Assembly: GCA_028023455.1 (NCBI GenBank)
Contig: JAQFVV010000036.1
Coordinates: 5,639,576-5,703,575 of the forward strand
Source: Epiperipatus broadwayi
Taxonomy: Eukaryota; Onychophora; Udeonychophora; Euonychophora; Peripatidae
DNA: 64,000 nt
Direction of reading: 5' to 3'
The stretch's first letter is position 1; each line of letters starts with the position of its first letter. The notes under the pieces are model-generated. The model was not told where the DNA came from. It saw only the letters and a program-made list of their open reading frames with translations, and searched no databases. This document shows positions 23,341-33,575 of this stretch, piece after piece. A program made the position numbers and the translations under genes.

Positions 23341-25379
23341 GCTAATGAATGCATGATGATGGCTTCACTGGCCAAAAGCAGACTTGGCTACAATTAATAA
23401 ACTTATTCAAAGTTCAAAATATTGAAACTTTATTAATATACTAATACCGTAAATTTACTTTTCTGTATTTTAGATCTTAATAAAGTAATCTTAAGTTAAA
23501 TATAAACACTAATCATTTTACAAAGCATGGTTGGCATTATATATATATTATGATTGAAATGTTTTTTCCCAACCTAGTAATCATGAGTAAATTTTAATTC
23601 TTTATTTGCTACAAAAACTTTTAGATAATTATCTAATTGCATCATATATTATACAGAAATATGTAAAGAAGTCAGTAACTGGATTCTCTAATGATTTTAC
23701 TATTTTCTTCAATCGTTTACTCTTTAATTAATATACAACTTTACTTATAAAACTAATGACTCTATTTGTAATTAGATTTCATCTTCTGATAAACTCTTAA
23801 TTAATAAAAAGTTGCAAATTTATGAAATTTCACAAGAAAGATAGAAATATAGATTTTCTATTTTAAACATAACTCAAATCTAGAATATTAATTTTTAAAA
23901 AACAGTTCAAAAATAAAAAACTATATATGATATAAAAATGGGCTTTTTGTAAGACATCAAATAAATTTCTTTTTTATATCCAGCAATATTGATACAGCTA
24001 AATATTGTCTTCTAATATGTTGCTAAAGTCTCAGCAAGTAAGTCAAGACTATCCATTTTTTCTGTGCTTACTTGTTTCAGAAGTAAAATTTAAACAAGAT
24101 CTAATATACATAGAAGTAGTCAACACTGACAATAGGAAGGGCAATGGGGATGCAATGCACCTGGCCTCATTCTTATTTCCCTCTCCCCAAGAGATTAAAA
24201 TAATAAATAACAAAATTAATATATATATATACATATTCAAAAGGCTTAAAATAACATAAAACCACTGATGTTTTTATTAGCAAAGTCACTTTAGCCTATT
24301 TACAATTTGAGTTTCTATAATTTCCTCCTACATGCAGACAATGTGTAACAAACAGTGTGAGTCATGTGTTATCTCTCATAGGACCCAATAAATGATAAAA
24401 AAAATTAATATCCTATAAGCTTGCCATTGCAATTTCAATAACTCTTCCACAAATTTATTTGGCATATTAGTCACAGGTATCAAGTTGCAGGTGCAAAAAA
24501 AAATGACTATAACATTATCAATTTTGGCATGTGTCCTTATAAGATAAGTAAGGTGTGGAATATGAAACATACTTAAGATTGCAAAAACATGAAGCACAAT
24601 TACACAGGATAATATAAGTAATGATTTTATATTAATTTAATATTTATAGGAAATAGCAGTTATTGATACTGTAAATATCACTATTATTTCACTTGTTTGA
24701 TAAAAGTCCATTTAAATTCTACTGTTTACCTTTACATTCCATGTCAATCCCCAAGACTTCTAACAGCATGTTGCTAATATTGTGTGATATTTTACTTTTT
24801 TGTTAATTCAGTTGGTTAAACATTTGTTAGATTCTATAAATTAATCCATGCAAGAAAATATATTTCTGGCTGTTAAAAAAGATTAGCAGAAAAGAAAAGT
24901 ATAAACTCAAAAAGTCGTAAGTAGATCTGCTTTGTGGCTACAAAATAAATTTAACAATGAAATTGTTTCAATTTAGGCAGTTCAGCTTCAAGTTTCAACT
25001 AAAAAAAAGTACCAATAAACTATACAAGTTTGCAAACAAAATGTAGAAATTATGGAAAACCATATTAAATTGTGATGAAGCATTTGTTTATACAAAAGTA
25101 TTGGAAACAGTAAGTAATGATATACTGTGTGAAAATCAAAATCTAGTGGCAGTGAATGTAAGTAATAATGATAATGATATTAATGAAGATCAAATGAATA
25201 TAAATGATCTAGATTTGTGATGAAATGTTGTAAATGGTCAATTTAGATGTGTTAAAACAAGACCTGAACAAAATAATCAAGTCTCTTTTATTATGAATGC
25301 TATACATAGATTATTTTCAACATCTTATTATGTTAAAAAATGCGAAATGATGAGAGATAGCTTCTCGGCTGAAGACCTT
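23341..25379. other. AT-rich sequence, nothing recognised
   Basis: Short ORFs at 24005-24597 look like chance. Part of the 5' end of the hAT gene at 26540 could be hidden in 24950-25350, but I could not match it. Confidence 0.4.
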
Positions 25380-25560
25380 GTATAGGGGTGTAATCATAAA
25401 CATATGATCAAAGATATATGATATAAATGTATGATCTCTATGATGCATATTTCATGCTGAAGAAGCACTTATCAGTTGGCTCACATTACAATCTCTTACA
25501 CATATCCTTATCATTGTTCAGTATATATAAACAGTCAGTTACTTTCATTTATTGATAAGT
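25380..25560 (-). repeat. Family A hammerhead-bearing repeat, minus strand
   Basis: The complement contains GAGCCAACTGATAAGTGCTT, CAGCATGAAATATGCATC and the ATCATACATTTATATC tail of family A. The core is CTGATAA (complement of 25469-25475): G8 has become A, which should inactivate it. GAAA, stem III and the C cleavage site are intact. Confidence 0.65.
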
Positions 25561-25623
25561 GTCTAATCTGTGAGAGTATTAACTTAGCCATATCAATTAA
25601 ACTGTAGTAATTAGCTATCTATA

Positions 25624-26335
25624 TACTGTGTTTCCCTGAAAATAAGACCTAACCAAAAAATAAGTCCCAATATGATTTTTTGGGATGCTGATAATATGAG
25701 CCCTACCCCAAATAAAAGTTCTAATTAACATTATCAGCTTGTTGAACCTCGTGAAGGATGTATTGGATTGTAAAGCAATGAATGTATAAATAGAAATAAA
25801 TCTACATGTTTGTACGTGAATAAAAATGTTAATCGTAATTATTTTGCAAGCAGATTCACCCTTAATCATTTTAATAAACTAGGAAGTACAATTTTACTTT
25901 TCATTTATTAATGCCCATTCATTCCGTCTGATTATAAGAATTCCTTTTTCCTCCGATTTCCAACTGTATACACTGTAAATAAATCAACATTGATATCTGA
26001 AAACCCTGAAACCGATTATAAATGACAATCTTAATTCACAAATTAATCAAGCCAGTTTAATGCTTTATATATTATTTTAAATTAGCAAATAACTTTTAAT
26101 ATTCTTGAATGGAACAAAAATGTTTTGTGAAGATTATAATCCTAACCATCACATAGACAAGCAGTAGGAAATGTTATTTACATAATGCTGAAATTACTAA
26201 TATTGAACAAATGAAGACTTTCATATTTGAATAAATATCGATTTTTTTGTAAGATATCCCATGAAAATTGGACTTAAGCCATCTTTTGGAGCAAAAATTA
26301 ACATAAGACCTGATCTTATTTTAGGGGGGGGGGGC
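25624..26335. mobile_element. Non-autonomous DNA transposon with AAAATAAGACCT ends
   Basis: The left end reads GTTTCCCTGAAAATAAGACC followed by further AAATAAG-type repeats. The right end, on the complement, reads CCCTAAAATAAGATCAGGTC followed by TTATGTTAATTTTTGCTCC. These ends resemble a short transposon family that I have seen in many animal genomes but cannot name. About 700 bp, no ORF of note. A run of G lies at the right edge. Confidence 0.5.
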
Positions 26336-26344
26336 AAAAATTAC

Positions 26345-26480
26345 TGACCAATGATAATGATATGTGAAAGAGATTGTGATCTTGGCCAACTGATGAGTGC
26401 TGGTTCAGTACGAAATGTGCATCTTGGGGATTATATCCCTTTTTCATATATCTGTGGTAATATGTCATGATTGTACCACT
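26345..26480 (+). repeat. Family A repeat with intact hammerhead
   Basis: Shares with the copies at 29.9 and 32.3 kb the order: GATC(T)TGG-CCAA, hammerhead core, ATTAT-ATC and a pyrimidine-rich stretch, then ATATGTGTGGT-like sequence. Confidence 0.7.
26380..26440 (+). ncRNA. Hammerhead ribozyme motif (type I), canonical core intact
   Basis: CTGATGA (26390-26396) is followed by a 6-bp stem II with a GTT loop (GTGCTG/CAGTAC, one G-T pair, 26397-26411). GAAA (26412-26415) comes next. Stem III is tiny: A-T-G pairing with C-A-T around a two-base loop. The cleavage base is C26423. Stem I pairs CCAA (26386-26389) with TTGG (26424-26427). Every conserved core base is present. Short stem III is typical of hammerheads in PLEs and retrozymes, which are thought to act best as dimers. 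Self-cleavage here is predicted, not shown. Confidence 0.75.
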
Positions 26481-26539
26481 CCACTAGATGTTAAAAGCGA
26501 ATAGACACCAATCTCTATTTTGTGTGAGAATGATGTAGT

Positions 26540-28030
26540 AAAAATTACATTACAGAATATTATTCATAAACATGCCTGGGTTTTGACCGGGAGATCACGA
26601 GAAGATTTTTGAAGGGCTTAACAAAATTAAAGATAATATAAAAGCAGTCATATATTATAGTATCCAAATGGATTGTACTTTACTTGTGTCTCACATGGAA
26701 CAATCATCAATAATCATTAGATATGTAAATTTTGTAGATAAAAAAAATAATCATTAATGAATCATTTATAGGATTCATTGACTAGTGAAGAACTATCAAA
26801 TATCATTTTTCAAAAACTAGGTAAACTTGATTTAGATATTAAAAATAATAGAAGACAAGTACACCATAATGATAGCAATATGAAGTGAAAATATAAAAGC
26901 ATACAAACCAGAATAAATAATTTGAACTATAATAATTTATGTGCCTTGATTATCATTTTTTTTGCAAAATTGTAATGCTATTTCCGGTTTCAGCAATATA
27001 TATTGTAACATTTGGAATATTGCAACATTTATACTATTTATTTTCTGTATCTACGAAAAGGTGAAAATTATACAATATATATATTACCCTAAACTCGTTT
27101 TGTGTTGGAAAGCCAAAACCAGATTCAATCAAAGCAGTATATACACAATTTGATTACAATTGTAATTAATTTGAAGAACATATCGACATAAGTAATGATA
27201 ACATAGCAATTTTCAAGCTCAAAGTATAATAGATTCATTGCAAAAAATGTCATTTATTTTAGTTGAACGGTATAGTTTACAGTATTATCAAAAATTAATA
27301 ATTTCCCTAATATATTGCAAGCAAAAACAATTATTTTTGATTTGCTTTTAATTTAGTAAATAAAAAAATCCAAAATATAAGATCAAAATTTAACACATTT
27401 TTAGTGGAAGCATAAATGATAGCATGGAACATGAAAATTTTAAAGAACTTTTCTGAGAAACAAATTTGAAAAAAAAAACATTATTTTTCAAACTAGCAAA
27501 AGATCAAATATTACAAGACTTTAATAGAGGAATTTAAATGTAACTTTTTCAACATTGTGATTGATATTATAATTGTGCAAATAGAAGAGATTCAGAAACA
27601 ATATTTCTAGTTTCAAATTAATTACCGACATTGGGAAAAAATGAAATAGAAAATCACTCAAGGAATTTCGTAAAATTTTATTACAATGGTATAAACTAAG
27701 ACTTAATTCAGAAAATTGTTGTATTAAGAGAATTGAACTTGAACAAGAAAGATGTAACTTATATGCAAGACATTTTGCAATATATATTAAATCATAATTA
27801 TAAATAACTTTTTCCAAATATGCTAACTGCATTAAAGGTTTTTTTATGTTGCCAGTTACTATATCAACTCAGACCATTTCTTTTAGCAAATTACATTTAA
27901 TAAAGAATTATCTTCGTCAACAATATGGGAAGAATGGTAATAGAACTTGCTATTTAAGTATTGAGAAGGAAATGCTAAAAATTGTAATGTGATTAATAAC
28001 ACGGCTCAAAAAAATAATGTTTAAATAAAT
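26540..28030 (+). pseudogene. hAT-superfamily transposase (ZMYM1-like group), decayed
   Basis: Near 26650-26745 one frame reads YSIQMDCTLLVSHMEQSSII, equivalent to the DxTPDxSHxEQ catalytic Asp block. Near 26775-26890 follow EELSNIIFQKLGKLDLDI and HHNDSNMK, equivalent to the conserved DNGSNMKG block. Near 27870-27970 FSKLHLIKNYLRQQ and YLSIEKEM match the C-terminal dimerisation region. Frameshifts and stops separate the blocks. The N-terminal part upstream appears lost or displaced by the repeats at 25.4-26.5 kb. It differs from the hAT at 16.5-19.7 kb in group and strand. Confidence 0.75.
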
Positions 28031-29590
28031 ATATTTTTTTTAAATACTGTTATTTTTACATTTGAAAAATAGTGTTTTGGGCCCCAAAAAGCTTTTTGTA
28101 CTCAGTCCATCACCCCCATAGAAAAGGCCATCTCTGGATGTGGCTAAATACAACGCATTGTATATATACTGTACCATTTAGCCAAAAAAGGGTAAAATTT
28201 AAAGATCATTCAAATGATGCAATTTAGTTTTTAGCTAATATAATTTATTCTTTGAAACATACAATGAAAGTTATTTGTGTTTTGATATTATCAGTTTAAT
28301 TTAATTAAAAATAAAAGTTAGGATTGGAAAGAATGTAGGCACATGCAGATTACTAATCCAGATATAAAAAAAGAAATTATAAATATAAATGATTACAATC
28401 AGAACACTAATTAAAGATGACCGAAATAATTATAAAAAAAGAGACTTTGTTACAAAAAAGACAAATAAATGTACAAGATTATTAACTTGCACATTCTGAT
28501 AAATAATATTATGTGCAGAAACCTCAAAACTGGTTGGGGGTATAAAAACTAAATAAATTCAAGCAAGAGCTTCTTGTCTTATCTGGTGCTGGCATTTTCC
28601 ATGGATATAGGATGCAGAAAGCATTCTAAACTATGCTGAACTAAGTTGTTATGCAAAAGTGGAACTGGGGCATTTGCAGACACCTTTCATCATACGGAGA
28701 TCAATCCAAAAAGCTTTTGAGCCCAGCTTTATAGCAGACCAAGTATAGAAAAAAATGCCAGCAGGAGAAATTAATTAACTTCCAATGAGCTCATGATCCC
28801 AAGAAATACATGTATACAAGAATCTATGCAAACTTACCAGTAAGCTATTCTTATTCATATCCAATTTTTACTAAATTAAATTAAATGAAGCTTCTAATAC
28901 CAAAATAGACATTCGTCTAGAAGAAACTGAAGTGTAATATGAACTATTTAATTATTTAATATTGTCTGGATGAGTATATGTATGTTTCTTTCCAGTTTAT
29001 TAATAATTCTCATTTAAATATTTTAATTTGTTATAATAAAATATTTACCTTTAATATCAACTTTTCATTTGCGTTATTAATTTTAGGTCGTTTAGATTTT
29101 ATTATTAAAAAGATTAGTAATTTTAGAGAATTGTAGAAATTACCTTTGCCAATATGCTTGTTTAATAAAACCTGGAAATTTTTTCTTATAAAATATTAAA
29201 GTAACTACAATTTCTAAAATATTACATTTTAATCATTCGCTATGAACCTATGAAATATGTGAATCAGTGAGTCCGCAGACTTGGACACTCTCTTGAATAA
29301 ATAAAAAACTGATTCTGCTAAAAATGTTATGTCAAGTTAATCATGAAATATAATTATGTTCATGAAATATCTGAAATCCTATCTGTTCAGAATATTCTTG
29401 TTGAAATAGTTTGATTAATTCGCACTTTCTAGTGCATAAAATAGAAGGCCTATAAACCCAAATGTAAAATGCTACAATATATAGTCAATAATGGTCAAAA
29501 ATCACAATGCATGGCAGAATTAAAGAATTATCTTTTAATTGAAATCTTTACAGATTTTGTTATAATTAGATGGATTTGAATCCAGACTAT
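28031..29590. other. AT-rich sequence, nothing recognised
   Basis: A somewhat GC-richer patch at 28560-28830 has no coding frame I recognise. Confidence 0.4.
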
Positions 29591-29640
29591 ATATATGTAT
29601 ATATTGTGCTGAATCAGCACTCGTCAGTTAGTATGAATCA
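29580..29640 (-). ncRNA. Hammerhead-like motif, family A, damaged
   Basis: Complement: CTGACGA (29621-29627, acceptable as CTGANGA), a perfect 6-bp stem II (29606-29620, GTGCTG/CAGCAC), but AATAT replaces GAAATAT, so the G12-A13 pair is lost. Confidence 0.45.
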
Positions 29641-30060
29641 TCATCTTCCACATATATATGTAATCAGTGTTCAGTTTATATTAGCATAGCAAATTTTCAA
29701 ACTATAATGGACAGGCTTCAATCTTCTCCATTCTCCAACTCTTCAGTCATTATATTTTCAACGATATGGATGGCTGAAGAGTTGGAGAATGGAGAATATT
29801 GAAACCTATCCAGTAAAGTTTTAAAATTTTTTTATCTTAATATAAAATGAGCACTGATTATATATATATATATATATGGGTGGGAGGTGATCTGGACCAA
29901 CTGATGAGTGTTGGTTCCACGTGAAATATGTATATCGGAGATAATCATTTTCATTTATATGTGGTCATGTATATCAGTTATATGAGATGGGTGGATGACT
30001 GAAAGAAGCTTGAAAATCTGAGTTCAAATCCCCTCCAATTACATCTCCCTAAGTATATAT
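29595..30060. repeat. Inverted pair of family A repeats
   Basis: 29610-29745 (minus copy) and 29770-29945 (plus copy) face each other around a hairpin whose arms contain CTCCATTCTCCAACTCTTCA and its complement. The plus copy runs on to about 30060, ending in a B-box-like GAGTTCAAATCCCC. Confidence 0.75.
29885..29950 (+). ncRNA. Hammerhead-like motif, family A
   Basis: CTGATGA (29901-29907), GAAA (29923-29926), stem III A-T-A-T/A-T-A-T and C29936 as the cleavage base are intact. Stem II is weakened (two wobbles and a mismatch) and stem I lacks TTGG. Confidence 0.5.
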
Positions 30061-31462
30061 ACAATACTTGTATTTAAATATTACAGATTTTATTATAATG
30101 TCTGTGTATAGTTAGTTGTTTCATATAAACCCATATTATGATTTCTATTATTTGTTCTCCAAGTTTGGATATTTCAAATTGAACTCTCTTTCCTTGAAAC
30201 AAACAAAAATAAATACATTTATCTTTTATTTGACCATAATCATACTTATTAACAGGCATTTTAAGCAGTCTGAAACCTTATAGGTATAGGATTTTCTAGA
30301 TCTTATAAATTTTATTCTGAGAACAGCTTATTGTAACTACTTTTAAATTACACTCACGTTCAAAAATAGTTTACCTCAATGGCATGAAAAATATTGTAAT
30401 TAACTGTTTGGGTTTTCAGAAGATCGTCTGACATTTAAACAGGGTATGTTATAGAGGTGACTTTCACTGTCTGAATTTTTGACTTTTGAGTATTCACGTT
30501 TTATTTTCAATTGAAAAAAAAAAAATCATTTAATCATTTCTATTAAACTATTATTATTATCCACCAATGTGGTACTTAAATGTCATGTGACCTCTCGTCA
30601 CGCACTTGTGTATATAATAAGTAATTTACAGTTGCCACTTGAGAATATTAAATCTTTTTTTACGATTTTTTAGTTTGCATGATTAAAATTATGGAAGCAT
30701 CTTCGGATCAATTTTTATTTCATTGTACTTTTCTTTCAAACTCTTGATACGATCATGTGACTTTTAGTTGTCATTTATTGTGAAGTATTTAATCCATAAA
30801 CTAATTTTTTTCTTTTTTAAAAACCCTCGGTTTTACTCTTCGTATATTTTGACATTTAATGATTTTAAGTTTCTTAGAATTAAATATATTATTAATGAAT
30901 GTCAAAGATAACAGCTATTTTATATTTTAAAAAATATTTTTGATTACGCTCCGCATTTTCTTAAATTTAATTATATCATTGAAGTATTTTAACATTTAAT
31001 TATATATATAAAATAGTATGTAAATTATATACATATATAAGAGTATATGCGCGCGCACTTTTCAAATATTTATATATTCGGTCAAAATATTAAAACGATG
31101 ATCAATGTCTTCTTTTGATTTTATTCACATCATTAAGAAGAACTCTTACAAGCAAATTTTTTGAACAATATATCTTTCTACTTAACATTGTCAAGCAAAA
31201 AGAATCAATTAATAATATAAATGAAAGTTCAAAAGAAAATAAGAAACCTTTCAAGATGAATTTTGTCATAAAAAAAAATAAAGAATTACTGTATTATTAA
31301 AAATCTTTTTTTTATATTTATTTTACTTACGTTAAAGACGCTTTTTTACGTAACAAAAAGTGTATTTATTTTATATGATGAATGCCAGTATTTCAAATAT
31401 TATTTTATACAACCAATTTTTTAAAAATATTTTTTTTCTTTAACTAATTTTTTTTTTTCATC
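30061..31462. other. AT-rich sequence, nothing recognised
   Basis: No supported feature. Confidence 0.4.
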
Positions 31463-31545
31463 TGTCAAAGCATCGGCCGGGAAGCGAACCCGCGACAACT
31501 GCTTGTAAGGCAGCTGTGCTGACCACTCGACCATCAACGCTTGAC
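31463..31545 (-). repeat. tRNA-Val-like short SINE
   Basis: The minus strand shows a cloverleaf-like body (31471-31540): an A-box-like TGGTCGAGTGGT, an anticodon loop CTTACAA (UAC, valine) on a GCTGC/GCAGT stem, a B box GGTTCGCTTCC, and GCGTTG...CGATGC acceptor pairing. It extends into GTCAAGC / GCTTTGAC outside the body, which no normal tRNA has. Copies lie at 43.1, 54.5, 57.9, 58.8 and 62.6 kb. It is a SINE rather than a working tRNA gene. Confidence 0.75.
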
Positions 31546-31548
31546 TTC

Positions 31549-32149
31549 TTTAACTAAATTTAACTTTTTAAAAAACAAATGTGTATATTTTTTATGTATT
31601 TTATTACTTTAAATAATGCAAAGATAACAATTTAAATAATAATAATAATAATTATATGATGGTGATTGTTATTATCATTTTATAGATTTTAACCCTGCGC
31701 GTTTTGGCGTAATTGGCGACTTGGGATTGATTCTGGCGTTCGTAGTTTTGACGTTCGAACATCTTATGAACTCCAGAGCAATAAACCATTAGCTTTTATA
31801 TATATAAACTGTAAGGTCCTAGTGACGCAATCGCTAATGCATTCGCCACCATGCCCACGAAAAGATTAGCATTCCATCCGGATAAGATCTAATTTTTTTA
31901 CAGTTTTTGGGTTGTTTTTTTTCCCAAAAAACCAGAATATAATTAGCCCAGTTATTTGGCTAATGGTCAGCAAATGAGTGTTTAAATATTCTTAACTAGA
32001 ATCTAAAATAAAATTAAAAAAAATGTTGAAATCTTCACCCTTTCATTTAGCAAAGATGATAAGAAGAAACTATCAGAGTTTTAATCTGCGATAAATATTT
32101 AAAGTTTAATTTTCATTTAATTATTATTTATGGTCAACATGGGTAGGAT
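31549..32149. other. AT-rich sequence, nothing recognised
   Basis: A GC-richer patch at 31690-31890 has no recognisable content. Confidence 0.4.
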
Positions 32150-32460
32150 GAGAATATTGGCACAAATGTGGGCTTTGAGCGTTCCATCATCAGATTTTCA
32201 ATGAAATGGACAGCTGAAGAGTTATGGAGTGGAGTATGAAGATTGGCTATCTTAATATAAACTGAGCATTGATTGTATATATGTGTGGAGATGATAATCT
32301 GGACTAACTGATGAGTGCTGGCTCAACACGAAATACAAATATTGGTGTTTATTTATCTTTTTTGACATGTGTGTGATCAAGTGTGGCAGCAGTATGAGAT
32401 AACGGGAATAGTTGAGGATCATGTAAAAGTCTGTGTTCAAACCCCCTATATATCACATAT
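32150..32460 (+). repeat. Family A hammerhead-bearing repeat
   Basis: Starts with GCTGAAGAGTTATGGAGTGG-type sequence shared with 29.77 kb. It then has the hammerhead core and runs to GTGTTCAAACCCCC near 32432, the B-box-like end of the family. Confidence 0.7.
32290..32360 (+). ncRNA. Hammerhead-like motif, family A
   Basis: CTGATGA (32308-32314), stem II GTGCTG/CAACAC with one mismatch, GAAA (32330-32333). Stem III is damaged (TACAAATAT), so the cleavage base is unclear. TTGG follows and could pair with CTAA upstream. Confidence 0.5.
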
Positions 32461-32699
32461 TGGAGTGCAAGATTTTTCACCTGTACTGTAGAAAAAATTC
32501 ATATAATTTATGTATTAAATTCAATTATTTTTCAAAATAAAAACTATTTCGGCAATCTAAAATTATGTTGGTATCCTGAAAAAAAAAGTTAGTACAAATT
32601 CGCTCCATTGCTCAACAAAATGAGTAAAATAAATTATTACATTTTATAAATCTTCTAATATACATTTTTAACACGATTTTTTTAATATAATTTCTCCTT

Positions 32700-32760
32700 T
32701 ATTTTTCTAACAGTTTTGACTGTCCTGCAGTCTTCCTCAGAACTAGGACAAATTAAACAT
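32700..32760 (-). ncRNA. Hammerhead-like motif, family E
   Basis: Complement: CTGAGGA (opposite 32734-32740), one A, a perfect 5-bp stem II (GACTG/CAGTC around CAGGA, 32718-32732), then AAAAC in place of GAAAC and TGTTA. The G12 to A change should inactivate it. Confidence 0.4.
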
Positions 32761-32769
32761 ATAATCATT

Positions 32770-33250
32770 ATTTTACATACATATTTTACATTATTATTCA
32801 TAGTCATATTTTATTTTTAACATTATATCTTTATTTCTCTTATTTGCTCATTATTATTTTCTTAATATTTCTTTATTATTTCTACTTCCTTTTTATTTTT
32901 TATTGTTTATTTCTTTTTCTGCCCTAGCTATCATTCTACATTATTCTTTAATATATCTCTACCACCTTTCTATTTTATTTTTTATTTATAACTATTAATG
33001 TCATTTCTTATTTTTTTTCTATTTATTATTTATCTATACCTATTCTTTTATTAATAATTTATATTTTATTCTTACTCCTATCTTTATTAATTCTTATTTT
33101 TAATTTTCTGACTATTTTGTTTACTTTTTTATAACCATTCTTCTTACTTTTTACATTTATAACCCACTCTTATTTTAAATTCTTTAACCTCTTTTTCATA
33201 TACTCCTTTAATGTACCTTCCTCTATTATCAATTTCTTTTAACTTTTTAT
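32770..33250. repeat. Strand-asymmetric T/A/C-rich low-complexity block
   Basis: About 480 bp made of T, A and C with very few G on the plus strand, directly beside the family E motif. It may be part of a PLE-related terminal repeat. Confidence 0.6.
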
Positions 33251-33575
33251 TAAAATGTAATATATATGAATACAAAAAGAAAAATACAAAAAAAAAAAAA
33301 ATTAAAGGAAAAGATATAAGAATAAAATAAATTATCTCTAAAGTTGTATTTTGTCAACAAAAGAGTCCTTTAATAATTGTGTATACTTTCTGGGCTGACA
33401 AAAGAAGCTTTGATGATGTATCATATACATTATCAAACAATAAAAAGTTTGTTTTGAAATCACAAGACATAATGCTTGAGCTTTATCACTGTACCACTAT
33501 GTTAAACCATACAATGTGCTCAAGTTATCTCTACATAGCCATTAGAATAAAATAATCTGATATGTTTTTGGGTAT

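Noticed and set aside
27521-27832. 103-codon minus-strand ORF
   Set aside because: It overlaps the plus-strand hAT pseudogene and has no recognisable motif.
31471-31540. Functional tRNA-Val(UAC) gene
   Set aside because: The extended stem outside the acceptor, mismatches in the T and acceptor stems, A-rich tails and dispersed copies with target duplications point to a SINE.
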